Positions 42,408 to 51,124 of a stretch of DNA of 64,000 nucleotides are shown in pieces. The notes under the pieces are model-generated. The model ran no database searches. It saw only the letters and a program-made list of their open reading frames with translations, and was not told the origin of the DNA. This DNA comes from Chlamydiales bacterium. GTDB taxonomy: Bacteria > Chlamydiota > Chlamydiia > Chlamydiales > JACKPQ01. Positions within the stretch are counted from its first letter, which is position 1. Every line of letters begins with the position of its first letter. The DNA is taken from NCBI GenBank assembly GCA_024233455.1, contig JACKPP010000002.1, forward strand, positions 372,001 through 436,000, given 5' to 3'. The position numbers and the translations under genes were made by a program.

Positions 42408-42686
42408 CTAACGCTTCTTTCTACCGAAATACATGAGTGCCCCACCGCAGATGATAAGGATACCGCCAGCGACAAACAAAGTTGTCACTTGACCTTTATA
42501 CTTATCCACTTCGCCGTGAAGAGCACCTGATACTGCGCCTTTAATGCGATTTTCCGGGATAAAACCCGTTGCCGTATTAATGTCTTGTCTGGCAGATGCC
42601 ATACGGCTCGTGCCGTAGAAGCCAAAACAAATGGCAACAATACCAGCTAACAAAACAACTAGACCGACAATTTGTTTAATATTCAT
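42408..42686 (-). CDS. Small membrane protein, DUF3185-like
   Basis: The 92 residues have two membrane helices (IVGLVVLLAGIVAICFGFYG and LFVAGGILIICGGALMYFG) separated by a polar loop, ending RKKR. The loop carries ASARQDINTATGFIPENRI, resembling DUF3185 family proteins. Function unknown. It lies 90 bases upstream of cyoA on the same strand. Confidence 0.7.
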   Translation of the reverse strand: MNIKQIVGLVVLLAGIVAICFGFYGTSRMASARQDINTATGFIPENRIKGAVSGALHGEVDKYKGQVTTLFVAGGILIICGGALMYFGRKKR

Positions 42687-42759
42687 ATATAAAACTCCAA
42701 ATTTATACTTATAATTCTTTTATTTACAACTAATTTAATTATTTGTCAAAAATTAATAA

Positions 42760-42827
42760 TTTGACTATTTTGCACTGATTTGCGAAATAGTCATGACTTT
42801 TCCGCATTTTCGTGCAAAATAGTCAAA
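42760..42827. promoter_or_regulatory. Four alternating TGACTATTTTGC sites before the AAA ATPase gene
   Basis: TTTGACTATTTTGCAC (42760-42775) has its exact 16-base reverse complement at 42812-42827. Between them, GCGAAATAGTCA (42782-42793) and TGACTTTTCCGC (42794-42805) form an abutting second dyad. The four sites alternate in direction. The ATG of the next gene is at 42829, with no ribosome site, so the operator covers the start region. This looks like an autoregulatory or phage-like operator. Confidence 0.65.
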
Positions 42828-42828
42828 T

Positions 42829-43950
42829 ATGGAAAGGGTTCAAAAACAAGCTATTGTGCGCGATTTAAACAAGAAAATGGTACTTCTTGCTGGCCCAAGG
42901 CAAGCGGGCAAAACAACGCTAGCCAAGGAAATAGGAGAAGGCTTTAAACACACAACCTACCTTAACTATGATCGGAATGCAGATCGTAAAATGATCAAAA
43001 ATGAGAGCTGGCTACCTTCAACCGAACTTATCATCCTAGACGAAATACACAAAATGCCCCAATGGAAAAACTATCTAAAAGGTATTTTTGATACCAAATT
43101 ACCTCACCAGAAAATTCTAGCCACCGGCAGCGCCAGACTTGAAATATTCCGACAAGTGGGAGATTCTTTGGCTGGCAGGTATTTCCTTCATCGTTTGCTT
43201 CCTCTGACGCCTGCTGAGCTCTTTCAAGCCCATGAACCCTATACGCTCAACCGTCTTATCGAACGCGGCGGCTTTCCTGAGCCTTTCTTAGCAGATAACG
43301 ACACTGATGCCAAACGTTGGCAAAATCAATACGTCGACAGTTTATTGCGGGAAGATGTTTTAAATTTTGAAAATATTCAAAACCTTAACGCCATTCGACT
43401 CATTTTTGAAATGTTAAGAGAACGGGTGGGCTCCCCTATTTCATATTCATCGATAGCCCAAGATATAGAAATATCCCCAAATACAGTCAAAAAATACATT
43501 GCCATATTAGAAGCACTTTACATTATTTTTCGCATCACTCCCTTTTCAAAAAATATTGCGCGCAGTTTGCTAAAAGAACCCAAAATATATTTTTTTGATA
43601 CTGGCCTCGTTAAAGGGGATGAGGGAACTAAATTTGAAAATCTTGTTGGTCTTAGCCTTTTGAAACATGTCCATGCCAAAATAGACTACCAAGCAGAAAA
43701 TTACAGTTTGCACTACTTACATACTAAAGAGCGAAAAGAAGTCAATTTTGCCCTAACGCGCGACCATAAAATTGAAAAAATCATCGAAGTCAAACACGCC
43801 AACCACATCATCAGTCCCAGTCTTATCTACTTTCATGAAAAGTACAACCTACCGGCAGTACAAGTAGTAAAAGAGCTAAAACGCGAATACCACGCCGGCT
43901 CCATTGAAGTTGTAAAAGGCGAAAACTTTTTAAAGCATTTAGATCTTTAA
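42829..43950 (+). CDS. AAA ATPase with DUF4143 domain
   Basis: The 373 residues show Walker A GPRQAGKTTLAKE (near 22), Walker B ELIILDEIHK (near 65), sensor ILATGSARLE, a winged-helix part SYSSIAQDIEISPNTVKKYI and the C-terminal DUF4143 nuclease-like part with VNFALTRDHKIEKIIEVKHAN (PD-(D/E)xK-like). Such ATPases are common in archaea and host-associated bacteria, with unknown targets; their patchy spread suggests transfer. Translation may be leaderless. Confidence 0.9.
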   Translation: MERVQKQAIVRDLNKKMVLLAGPRQAGKTTLAKEIGEGFKHTTYLNYDRNADRKMIKNESWLPSTELIILDEIHKMPQWKNYLKGIFDTKLPHQKILATGSARLEIFRQVGDSLAGRYFLHRLLPLTPAELFQAHEPYTLNRLIERGGFPEPFLADNDTDAKRWQNQYVDSLLREDVLNFENIQNLNAIRLIFEMLRERVGSPISYSSIAQDIEISPNTVKKYIAILEALYIIFRITPFSKNIARSLLKEPKIYFFDTGLVKGDEGTKFENLVGLSLLKHVHAKIDYQAENYSLHYLHTKERKEVNFALTRDHKIEKIIEVKHANHIISPSLIYFHEKYNLPAVQVVKELKREYHAGSIEVVKGENFLKHLDL

Positions 43951-43972
43951 TCTCAACTCCGTGTGCCCAGAC

Positions 43973-45274
43973 TTACAAAATCTTAGCTGCAAGTGCCGCT
44001 AGCTCTGAGCGCTCTGTACGATCTAAATAGATATGACCAAAAATTGGCTGATCCTTGAATTTATTGACAATATAGGTCAACGCATTCGAATCCTTATCGA
44101 GATAAGGATTGTCAATCTGAGTCGGATCACCAGTCAAAATCACTTTGGTACCCTTTCCAGCTCTTGACACAACCGTCTTTATCTCATGTGGCGTTAAGTT
44201 CTGTGCTTCATCGATAATGATAAACATGCGAGGCAAGGTGCGACCACGGATGTAGGTCACTGCCTCCATCTCGATTTTACCACTTTCTTTGACGAATGTA
44301 AGCGTATCCGCAGCATTCCCTTCCCCCGATGTGGTCTCACATAAATATTCGAGGTTATCGTAAATGGGCTGCATCCAATGGAAAAGTTTCTCTTCTTTGG
44401 TTCCAGGCAAATAACCGATGTCTTTGCCCAGCGGCATAATCGGGCGACTGATCAAAATCCGGCTATAGACATCTTCGTCAAAAACTTTGCGCAAACCGCA
44501 GGCCACTGCCATCATCGTTTTTCCAGTACCTGCAGGGCCAATCAACGTGATAAGCTTAATATTATCGTTGAGCAAAAGATCCATGGCACACCGCTGCTGC
44601 ACATTTAGAGGATGGATACCCCATACATCGCGCTTAATCGACTGAAGCGGCAAAAGTTTATTTTGTTTTTTGTCAAAACGCACAATTGCCGATGATTGCT
44701 CGGGGCAAGTCATCACTCCATATCCATTAGCTAAAAAATCTCCAGTCTGCCCTTCAATATAACCATTTTTGTAAAACAAATCGATTTCAGCTTTGGTTGT
44801 TTCTATTGTGTGATAGCCGGGATAAAGATGGTCAAACCCGCCTTCGGTCAATGAATAATCGCGCGTTTCAATCCCTAGAGACTCAGCTTTGACGCGCATT
44901 ACAAAGTCTTTAGACACAACAACAACTGGAACGCCTTTTTCTTTTAATTGGTAGGCAGATAGTAGCAGTTTATTGCGCGCCCAATCAAAAGATAGAGGCT
45001 TTCGCTCACTATTTGGAGCATCCATTAATGTATGAAATTTGGTTCCATTACTCAGACCAATGCCTTCATGGAGACGCCCTTTCTCGGCTAAGCTATTGAT
45101 AAAACGTACAGCGGTTCGGGCATTTCTGCCGAGCTCTGATGTTAAATGCTTTTTAGAATCCAGCTCTTCTAAAACAGTAACAGGAATAGCAACGTCGCTA
45201 TCTTTAAAAGTATGCATTGCTTCAGGATCATGCAAAAGAACGTTAGTATCAATGAGATAAGTTTTACGAGTCAT
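43973..45274 (-). CDS. phoH: PhoH-family ATPase with N-terminal PIN domain
   Basis: A PIN-like RNase domain (TYLIDTNVLLHDPEAMHTF, then LDSKKHLTSELGRNARTAVR) is followed by a PhoH ATPase with LIGPAGTGKTMMAVACG (Walker A) and FIIIDEAQNLTPHEIKT (Walker B). The 433-residue two-domain form corresponds to C. trachomatis CT015. It is probably an RNA-processing ATPase. A TTG two codons upstream is an alternative start. Divergent from the CT016-like gene. Confidence 0.93.
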   Translation of the reverse strand: MTRKTYLIDTNVLLHDPEAMHTFKDSDVAIPVTVLEELDSKKHLTSELGRNARTAVRFINSLAEKGRLHEGIGLSNGTKFHTLMDAPNSERKPLSFDWARNKLLLSAYQLKEKGVPVVVVSKDFVMRVKAESLGIETRDYSLTEGGFDHLYPGYHTIETTKAEIDLFYKNGYIEGQTGDFLANGYGVMTCPEQSSAIVRFDKKQNKLLPLQSIKRDVWGIHPLNVQQRCAMDLLLNDNIKLITLIGPAGTGKTMMAVACGLRKVFDEDVYSRILISRPIMPLGKDIGYLPGTKEEKLFHWMQPIYDNLEYLCETTSGEGNAADTLTFVKESGKIEMEAVTYIRGRTLPRMFIIIDEAQNLTPHEIKTVVSRAGKGTKVILTGDPTQIDNPYLDKDSNALTYIVNKFKDQPIFGHIYLDRTERSELAALAAKIL

Positions 45275-45421
45275 AGCCAACTTTAGATTAAATTAGTAAT
45301 ACCCTTCTCATAACCTTTACTGCCATTTTTGGAAAGCACACATTTTCATAATTGCTTACATCTTTACTTTCAGATAGTTACAACATTTTTCAGCAATCCA
45401 CAACCTCAAGTGCTAAATTTA

Positions 45422-45450
45422 TTGACAAACTCACACCAATTTGTTATACT
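45422..45450 (+). promoter_or_regulatory. Promoter of the CT016-like gene
   Basis: TTGACA (45422-45427), 17 bases, TATACT (45445-45450): a near-consensus promoter. AGGAG follows before the ATG at 45473. Confidence 0.75.
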
Positions 45451-45472
45451 AAAGTAAAGTTAGGAGTACTAT

Positions 45473-46156
45473 ATGAGCGTAAATCCAAATATTTTAAGCA
45501 TCCCTCCCCACCTATCTGTAGCTTGGAGTGAAGTGTCATCGCTACAAGTTCAAAATGGCATCCTGCTTGTTCACCTTAAATCAGGCCGTTTCCATGAAGT
45601 TCCCAACCTGAGTGAAGAAGACATCAAACGCATTTTTGCAGCCCATGAGGCCTCTCTTACACCTAATACATCCCAAGACAATCCGCCTAAGATGGAAATG
45701 AGCTTCGGCATGCCCTTTCGCATGGCTGAAGGAATGGAAGGGATGGGAATCCCTATGCAGCACAACCCCGATCAAAAAAATGCCCCCGATATGCCAGCTG
45801 ATGTTCTGGATAAAATTGTCACCGTTTCAAAAGCTCTCGGCGTGGACCAAGAAGCGATCAACCTTCCACCGGCAGAGCCCCATTGCAATTGTTTTTACTG
45901 CCAGATCGCCCGCGCACTTCAAGGTGAAACACACCAAGGGTTTGAATATTCCTCTGAGGAAATCGAAGTCCCTGATGAAGAATTACAATTCCGCGAAGAC
46001 TGGATTGTAAATCCAACTGAGGGCAACAAGCAACTCTATTTGGTGGCAAATCCTCTCAACGCAAAAGAGCAGTACTCTGTTTTTCTGGGTGAACCGATTG
46101 GCTGCACCTGTGGTGAAAAAAACTGCGAGCACATTCGCGCAGTTCTTAACAGCTAG
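45473..46156 (+). CDS. Chlamydial conserved protein (CT016-like) with SWIM-type zinc motif
   Basis: By position next to phoH this is the CT016 equivalent. The 227 residues have PHCNCFYCQ in the middle and IGCTCGEKNCEHIRAVL at the end. The latter fits the SWIM zinc finger CxCxnCxH (Cys-x-Cys, four residues, Cys-x-His). The N-terminal part, SSLQVQNGILLVHLKSGRFHEV, reads as a small beta domain. No signal peptide. A nucleic-acid or protein-binding role would fit SWIM, but is inference. Confidence 0.8.
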   Translation: MSVNPNILSIPPHLSVAWSEVSSLQVQNGILLVHLKSGRFHEVPNLSEEDIKRIFAAHEASLTPNTSQDNPPKMEMSFGMPFRMAEGMEGMGIPMQHNPDQKNAPDMPADVLDKIVTVSKALGVDQEAINLPPAEPHCNCFYCQIARALQGETHQGFEYSSEEIEVPDEELQFREDWIVNPTEGNKQLYLVANPLNAKEQYSVFLGEPIGCTCGEKNCEHIRAVLNS

Positions 46157-46291
46157 CGAAAATGCCCTCTTATTTTTTCCGCAAATAATTAAAATACACC
46201 GTTAATTCATAGCCTGGTTAAATTCGTCATTGGCAAAAATAGACGGTGCGCATAGAATGGGGTAAAGTTGTTAAAGGTTAGGAGATACCCC

Positions 46292-47476
46292 ATGTCAAAA
46301 CTATGGCTTGCATTTTGTGCCGCACCACTTGCGTTGTTTGCACAAAGCGATACTGAAATTTCGGTCATTGCAGAGAAACCAACGGAAGCTGTAGCTCCCG
46401 CAAAAGATACAACTCCCAAAGTTTACATGTTGGATAGCTCTTATAAAGCTTTCACCGGCCGTATCAACGGCAACAATGTCCGAATGCGCACAGGTGCTGA
46501 TTTAGACTCTTGCGTAGTAAAAGAGCTTAGCAAAGATGAGCTCGTTGTCGTCATGGGCCAAAAAGGTGATTTTTACGCTGTCCAGCCACTTGCAGACCAA
46601 CACGCTTATATCTTTCGCAGTTTCATCCTAGACGGCGTGGTTGAAGGCAATCGAGTCAATGTCCGGCTGCATCCCGATCTTGAAGCACCGATTGTGGCTC
46701 ACTTATCAAGCGGCGCAAAAGTCGAAGGTGCCATTTGTAAAAATAACCATAAATGGCTAGAAATCGACGCTCCCGCTGACACGCGCTTCTTCATTGCAAA
46801 AGAGTATGTTGACTACGCTGGGGGACCTGATCTCAAAGCCATCCATGATAAGCGCTGTGCAACTGTCAATCAATTATTAGATTCAGCCAACCTTCTCACA
46901 CAGGCTGAGATGCGCAAAACCTATTCTGACATCGATTTAGGACGCATTACACACGGCTACCAGACAATTATTCAAGACTACGTTGACTTTCCAGCGCACT
47001 GCGAAAAAGCTTCCAAAGCGCTGGCCAAAGTACAAGAAGAATACCTCCAAAAGAAAATCGCCTACCTTGAAGCGAGAGCAGAAGGTATTGAAATCACTGG
47101 TGATGTAACCCTGACCACAGATGTGCAAGACAAACTTAACGTCCACACTGATCGCATGAAAATGTGGGAGCCGTTAGAAGAGGCGCTATACCTTACATGG
47201 TCGGGCATGCACCACGCCAAAACCATGGACGATTTTTATGCCGCTCAGAAAATTAACGCGGTCAAAATATCAGGTATTGTTGAAGCCTACACCGATCCGG
47301 TCAAATGCAAACCAGGTGACTATATCCTACGCCAAGATGGAGTTCTTTCAGCTTACCTATACAGCACAACAGTCAACTTACAAGCACTTGTTGGCAAGAA
47401 AGTGACTATGATGGCATCAGCAAGGCCTAACAATAGCTTCGCTTTTCCAGCCTACTACGTGATTGAAGCCGAATAA
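46292..47476 (+). CDS. Exported protein with bacterial SH3-type domains (CT017-like)
   Basis: A signal peptide (MSKLWLAFCAAPLALFA) starts at the ATG at 46292, which has AGGAG upstream; the longer frame from a TTG is unlikely. Two SH3b-like repeats follow: INGNNVRMRTGADLDSCVVK and VEGNRVNVRLHPDLEAPIVA, each with the NVRxxP/G pattern. A helical region (residues about 190-290) and a C-terminal beta region complete it. Such proteins often bind peptidoglycan in the periplasm. It corresponds by order to CT017. Confidence 0.82.
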   Translation: MSKLWLAFCAAPLALFAQSDTEISVIAEKPTEAVAPAKDTTPKVYMLDSSYKAFTGRINGNNVRMRTGADLDSCVVKELSKDELVVVMGQKGDFYAVQPLADQHAYIFRSFILDGVVEGNRVNVRLHPDLEAPIVAHLSSGAKVEGAICKNNHKWLEIDAPADTRFFIAKEYVDYAGGPDLKAIHDKRCATVNQLLDSANLLTQAEMRKTYSDIDLGRITHGYQTIIQDYVDFPAHCEKASKALAKVQEEYLQKKIAYLEARAEGIEITGDVTLTTDVQDKLNVHTDRMKMWEPLEEALYLTWSGMHHAKTMDDFYAAQKINAVKISGIVEAYTDPVKCKPGDYILRQDGVLSAYLYSTTVNLQALVGKKVTMMASARPNNSFAFPAYYVIEAE

Positions 47477-47483
47477 AAAATCT

Positions 47484-48269
47484 ATGGCCCACTCGCTAGA
47501 ACTTAGAGAGTGGGCTATCTCAATTCTTAGCGCCGATACTCTCGAAAACAAACTCCATTCTCCTGTTAAACTAACCGATTACCACCCAGGTCCTCCCCTT
47601 CTTTGGGATGAGCCTTCACGTCCAATCGGCATGGAATTGTGCAAGCGGAAAAAGTCTGAAAAACTCCCACCTCTCCATGATCTACATGACCCTAATAAAC
47701 GCGCTATTTGCTTGCATCGATTTGCCGGTCATGAGCTTTTAGCAGTAGAGATCATGGCCTACACTTTACTTGCCTGTCCCGAAGCACCTCCCCACTTTCG
47801 CAAAGGGCTGGCCAATACCCTCAAAGAAGAGCAAGAGCATGTACGGCTCTACATGGAAGAAATGCAGCATCTGGGCATCCAATTTGGAGATCTTCCCCTC
47901 TATCGACATTTCTGGGCCCACACGCGTTTTATCACCCATCCAGCACACTATGTGAGTACCATGTGCTTAACCCTTGAGATGGCCAACTTAGACTTTGCTC
48001 CCATTTATAAATCGGCATTTGAACGCTTTGAGGCTACCTCTAGCGCAGCACTTATGCAGCGCATTTTAGACGATGAGATCGGCCATGTATCTTTTGGTTA
48101 CAACTGGCTAAAAAAATTCAAACCACCAGAAAAAAGCGCCTACCAAATGTGGACTGAAAGCTTATCCCCCCTAATGACGCCACGAAGAGCCAGGGGCCCT
48201 ATTTACCATCCTGATCATCGTCGCCAAGCCGGAATTGATGAGGAGTGGATTCATCATTTGTGCGGGTGA
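47484..48269 (+). CDS. DUF455 ferritin-like protein
   Basis: A four-helix diiron-type fold is indicated by RAICLHRFAGHELLAVEIMA, LKEEQEHVRLYMEEMQHLG, CLTLEMANLDFAPIY and ILDDEIGHVSFGYNWL, giving the E/ExxH ligand pairs. The family may hydroxylate RNA or another substrate, but this is unproven. The ATG at 47484 is preferred over a TTG inside the previous gene. Its last 71 bases overlap the end of rmuC on the other strand. Confidence 0.85.
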   Translation: MAHSLELREWAISILSADTLENKLHSPVKLTDYHPGPPLLWDEPSRPIGMELCKRKKSEKLPPLHDLHDPNKRAICLHRFAGHELLAVEIMAYTLLACPEAPPHFRKGLANTLKEEQEHVRLYMEEMQHLGIQFGDLPLYRHFWAHTRFITHPAHYVSTMCLTLEMANLDFAPIYKSAFERFEATSSAALMQRILDDEIGHVSFGYNWLKKFKPPEKSAYQMWTESLSPLMTPRRARGPIYHPDHRRQAGIDEEWIHHLCG

Positions 48270-49428
48270 TTTTTTCGATAAATTCCAAGGGTTTTAGCTC
48301 AATATCGCCTCTGGCCGAGCCTAACTCCTGAAATTTTCGGGCAGTGACCAGCACTCGACTCTCTAATGATCCAATCGTCTTGTTATAGGCTTCTACCGAT
48401 TGCGATAAAGCCCTTCCCACCTTGCCAAAATGGCTCGTCATATCGTTGATCCTCTTGTAAAGCTCGTGACCAAGTTCACTAATCATTTGAGTATTTTTAG
48501 AAATAGCATCCTGTTTCCAGCCGTGAGCTACCGCGCGCAATAGCCCGATGAGGGTTGTTGGTGTGGCTAAAATGACACCCTGGCCAGCTCCCACTTCAAT
48601 TAGACTTGGATCAAATTCCAACGCTGCAGAAAAAAACGTCTCCGAGGGCAAAAACAACACGACAAATTCAGGACTCTCAAAGCGGTCCCAATACGATTTT
48701 TTGCTTAAGCTGGTGATATGCTGCCGAACCTGCCTCGCGTGCGATTGGAGCTTTTCATGACGCAAAGCCTCATCGGTCATCTCGTGGGCATCCAAGTACG
48801 CCTCTAGTGGCGCTTTGGCATCCACAATCACTTGCTTATTACCGGGCAGGTGCACGATCATGTCAGGACGCATGGCGCCATCTGCTGTCTGCTGCTGCTC
48901 AAAAAAATCGCAATGATTCACCATGCCCGCTAGTTCCACCACCCGCTTAAGCTGCAGCTCGCCCCACCTACCCCGCACAATGGGAGCCCTTAGTGCCTTA
49001 ACCAAATTGGATGTCTCTGAGTGCAATAACTTTTCGCTTTTGATCAGCTGATCTACCTGAGCTCTTAGACCCGCGTGGTCACCTTTACGCTCAAGTTCAA
49101 GCTTGCGCATCTCTTGGTCCAGCTTGCTCAAAGACTCCTGAACAGGCTTAACCATTTGATCAATGCTCTTTTCTTTTTGCTCCAACTCTCCCTTAGCTCG
49201 CTCTTGAAACTTACCCAGCACGCTTTCTGCTAGATGCAAAAATGCCTGGTTGTTTTGGGCCAAGGCATCTGATGACAATGCGGAAAAGGCATCTTTTAGT
49301 TGCTTTGATCCCTCTTCTAGGATTTGCACTTTGGTCTTAGCGCTCAAATAGCGCCACCAACCAAGACCTGCCAGCCCCAAAGCAAGCACCAAACTTATGA
49401 GCAACCCTAACTCCATCCCCCGGATCAT
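48199..49428 (-). CDS. rmuC: DNA recombination protein RmuC
   Basis: An N-terminal membrane helix (LLISLVLALGLAGLGWWRYL) precedes a long coiled coil (residues about 30-150) and the RmuC nuclease-like domain with RGRWGELQLKRVVELAGM, RPDMIVHLPGNKQVIVDAK and EFVVLFLPSETFF. RmuC limits DNA inversions at short repeats. The 409 residues are typical; C. trachomatis CT825 (yigN) is the counterpart. It converges on and overlaps the DUF455 gene. Confidence 0.93.
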   Translation of the reverse strand: MIRGMELGLLISLVLALGLAGLGWWRYLSAKTKVQILEEGSKQLKDAFSALSSDALAQNNQAFLHLAESVLGKFQERAKGELEQKEKSIDQMVKPVQESLSKLDQEMRKLELERKGDHAGLRAQVDQLIKSEKLLHSETSNLVKALRAPIVRGRWGELQLKRVVELAGMVNHCDFFEQQQTADGAMRPDMIVHLPGNKQVIVDAKAPLEAYLDAHEMTDEALRHEKLQSHARQVRQHITSLSKKSYWDRFESPEFVVLFLPSETFFSAALEFDPSLIEVGAGQGVILATPTTLIGLLRAVAHGWKQDAISKNTQMISELGHELYKRINDMTSHFGKVGRALSQSVEAYNKTIGSLESRVLVTARKFQELGSARGDIELKPLEFIEKITRTNDESTPHQFRLGDDDQDGK

Positions 49429-49496
49429 AGGTCTTTCAATCCTAAAAGTACAATAAAATTTAACTCATTGGTTACAGGTATATTAAGACAACAAAC

Positions 49497-49545
49497 TTGA
49501 CAGATTTAAAGTTGTACCTTAGATTACTGAAAACAATAAATTGTT
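49497..49545 (+). promoter_or_regulatory. Promoter and candidate operator of the LexA-like gene
   Basis: TTGACA (49497-49502), 17 bases, TAGATT (49520-49525). Seven bases after the -10 box lies the palindrome AACAATAAATTGTT (49532-49545) at the expected transcription start, well placed for autorepression. Confidence 0.5.
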
Positions 49546-49640
49546 CGCGGGCAAAGCGGAAAAACACAGTGGTTGAAGTTATCATTGAAATCTAACTTTA
49601 GCATATCTTGCTTGGTTCAAGCTATTTTACGGCACTCCTT

Positions 49641-50216
49641 ATGAAAGCTCTGACACTCAAGCAAAAAGCCATCCTCGACTTCATCCAAAACGCACATAAA
49701 ACCACTGGTATCACTCCCTCGTATCGCCAGATCATGCGAGCTATGGGGTATGCCTCGGTCAGCACCGTTGCAACGCATATGGCAGCCCTGCAAAAAAAAG
49801 GCCATCTTGATCAAAATCCTACGCCTGCTAATGATCTAACTTCCCTGCCCCTCATCGGCCACTTTACCGACGGCCAGCCCTTAGAAATTTCCGCTTCTAT
49901 GGAGACCCAGATTCCTCTGCAGCTTCCACCAACAGATCATAGCTGCTATGCTCTACGTGTACGCGGTGACGAACTTGCCTTAGATGCAATTATTGATGGA
50001 GATCTTCTCATTATCGAGGCAAGATCAGAAATAGAAACGGGCGAGATCGCACTGGCCCAAACTGAATATGGACTTTTACTGAGAAAAATTGAATTTCAAG
50101 GGCCACATCTGCGGCTGTCGCGCATTCGCAATCCTCAAAACAACCTGATCATCCCTCAATCGGAGGCAATCATTCAGGCCACCCTGATCATGGTTTTACG
50201 GCAATACTGCACCTAA
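49641..50216 (+). CDS. LexA-like repressor with inactive peptidase domain
   Basis: The N-terminal winged helix is LexA-like: LTLKQKAILDFIQNAHKTTG, TPSYRQIMRAMGYASVSTVATHMAALQKKGHL. The C-terminal domain keeps the LexA fold (LPLIGHFTDGQPLE; CYALRVRGDELALDAIIDGD; YGLLLRKIEF). However, the cleavage Ala-Gly is Asp-Gly (residues 77-78), the catalytic Ser is Glu (GDE, residue 111) and the catalytic Lys aligns with Arg148. It should bind DNA and dimerise but not self-cleave. The ATG at 49641 gives 191 residues; a TTG lies 33 bases upstream. Confidence 0.85.
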   Translation: MKALTLKQKAILDFIQNAHKTTGITPSYRQIMRAMGYASVSTVATHMAALQKKGHLDQNPTPANDLTSLPLIGHFTDGQPLEISASMETQIPLQLPPTDHSCYALRVRGDELALDAIIDGDLLIIEARSEIETGEIALAQTEYGLLLRKIEFQGPHLRLSRIRNPQNNLIIPQSEAIIQATLIMVLRQYCT

Positions 50217-50276
50217 CCAGTCAGTTATTAATTAATATGATTTACATGCCTCTTTATGTTCAGAGGCATGATTGGT

Positions 50277-50780
50277 TTATCCTTTTATGGCCATTGTTGG
50301 AAGCGGCTGTGCCGGAGGAGTTGTAGGTGTTGGAGGAAGCGGTTTCGCTCGTCTTTGCGCAACTCTTGCTGCTGCTTCACGAGCAAAATCAGGTCTTGCA
50401 ACAACCGGTCTTTCATTTTCTGCCAGCTTTAAGTTAGTCGCGCGTGCCGCTGCTACATCTTTTGAAGATGCTTCTCTTTCACCTTCATTTGGCGTAATGA
50501 ATCCATAATCATCAGTCATTTGAGGAAGAGGCTTTGGGGCATCCACTCTTAAAGTTGTCGTTTCTTTCTGTTCTGGTGTATTAGCCTGAACTCTGCCTGC
50601 AATATTGCGTGCGATCGCCGCCTGCATATGCGCTCCAGACCCGTTTGCAGCCACAGCCGCTTTGGAAACTCTAGCTCTTAGTTCAGCTGTCGCATCAAAA
50701 GCTACATCTCTTGTTTTAGCCTGTTCCGTTGCAACAACTGTATTTTGCGCCGGCGTTCTAAATATATCGAAAAATCCCAT
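50277..50780 (-). CDS. Ala/Pro-rich, probably disordered protein
   Basis: The 167 residues are rich in Ala, Arg, Thr and Pro, with few hydrophobic core positions; the C-terminus is PPTPTTPPAQPLP. It starts MGFFDIFRTPAQN, a short hydrophobic patch. No signal peptide or known domain. Composition and lack of family fit a secreted effector or scaffold-like protein, but no secretion signal can be read directly. A single gene with an AT-rich upstream region. Confidence 0.6.
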   Translation of the reverse strand: MGFFDIFRTPAQNTVVATEQAKTRDVAFDATAELRARVSKAAVAANGSGAHMQAAIARNIAGRVQANTPEQKETTTLRVDAPKPLPQMTDDYGFITPNEGEREASSKDVAAARATNLKLAENERPVVARPDFAREAAARVAQRRAKPLPPTPTTPPAQPLPTMAIKG

Positions 50781-50986
50781 ATTATTACCTTTTATTAAAT
50801 TGGTTTTTTTAATTCCTTTAACTATTATAACAAATTATTTAATTAATTTAAATAATTTATTTACACAAAAATAACTTATTAATAATAAGGCACTTACAAA
50901 CAGCACAAATAACGCAGACATCAATTCTGCGCGTACATTGAACCAGCAAATCTCATAAACTACTGAATATTATAAGGTCCCTGCAT

Positions 50987-51124
50987 TAGGAGGCACTCGA
51001 TTTTGGATGTAGTTTTGACCCGGAGGGGGCGCCGAAGGCGCATCCGTCGTGAGGGGGACATGCCCACTTGGGCAGGACCTCCCCCGAGCAAGGATCAAAA
51101 ATACGCCAAAAGCGTTGCCTCCTA
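50987..51124. repeat. 138-bp nested palindrome (MITE-like or structured RNA)
   Basis: The ends TAGGAGGCA (50987-50995) and TGCCTCCTA (51116-51124) are perfect inverted repeats. Inside lie CGATTTTGG / CCAAAAGCG, then TTTTGA / TCAAAA. The core has two hairpins: GCGCC-GAA-GGCGC, and a longer one with GGGGG/CCCCC enclosing TGCCC-ACTT-GGGCA. It is far more GC-rich than its AT-rich surroundings. One end contains the pssA stop codon (TAG). This is the only structure in the 50781-51121 gap. Confidence 0.7.

Noticed and set aside
50987..51124. Signal recognition particle RNA or 6S RNA
   Set aside because: The structure is compact and GC-rich, but the SRP RNA domain IV signature (GGAAGGAAGCAGCC-like) is absent on both strands and the layout with two side hairpins is not that of 6S RNA.
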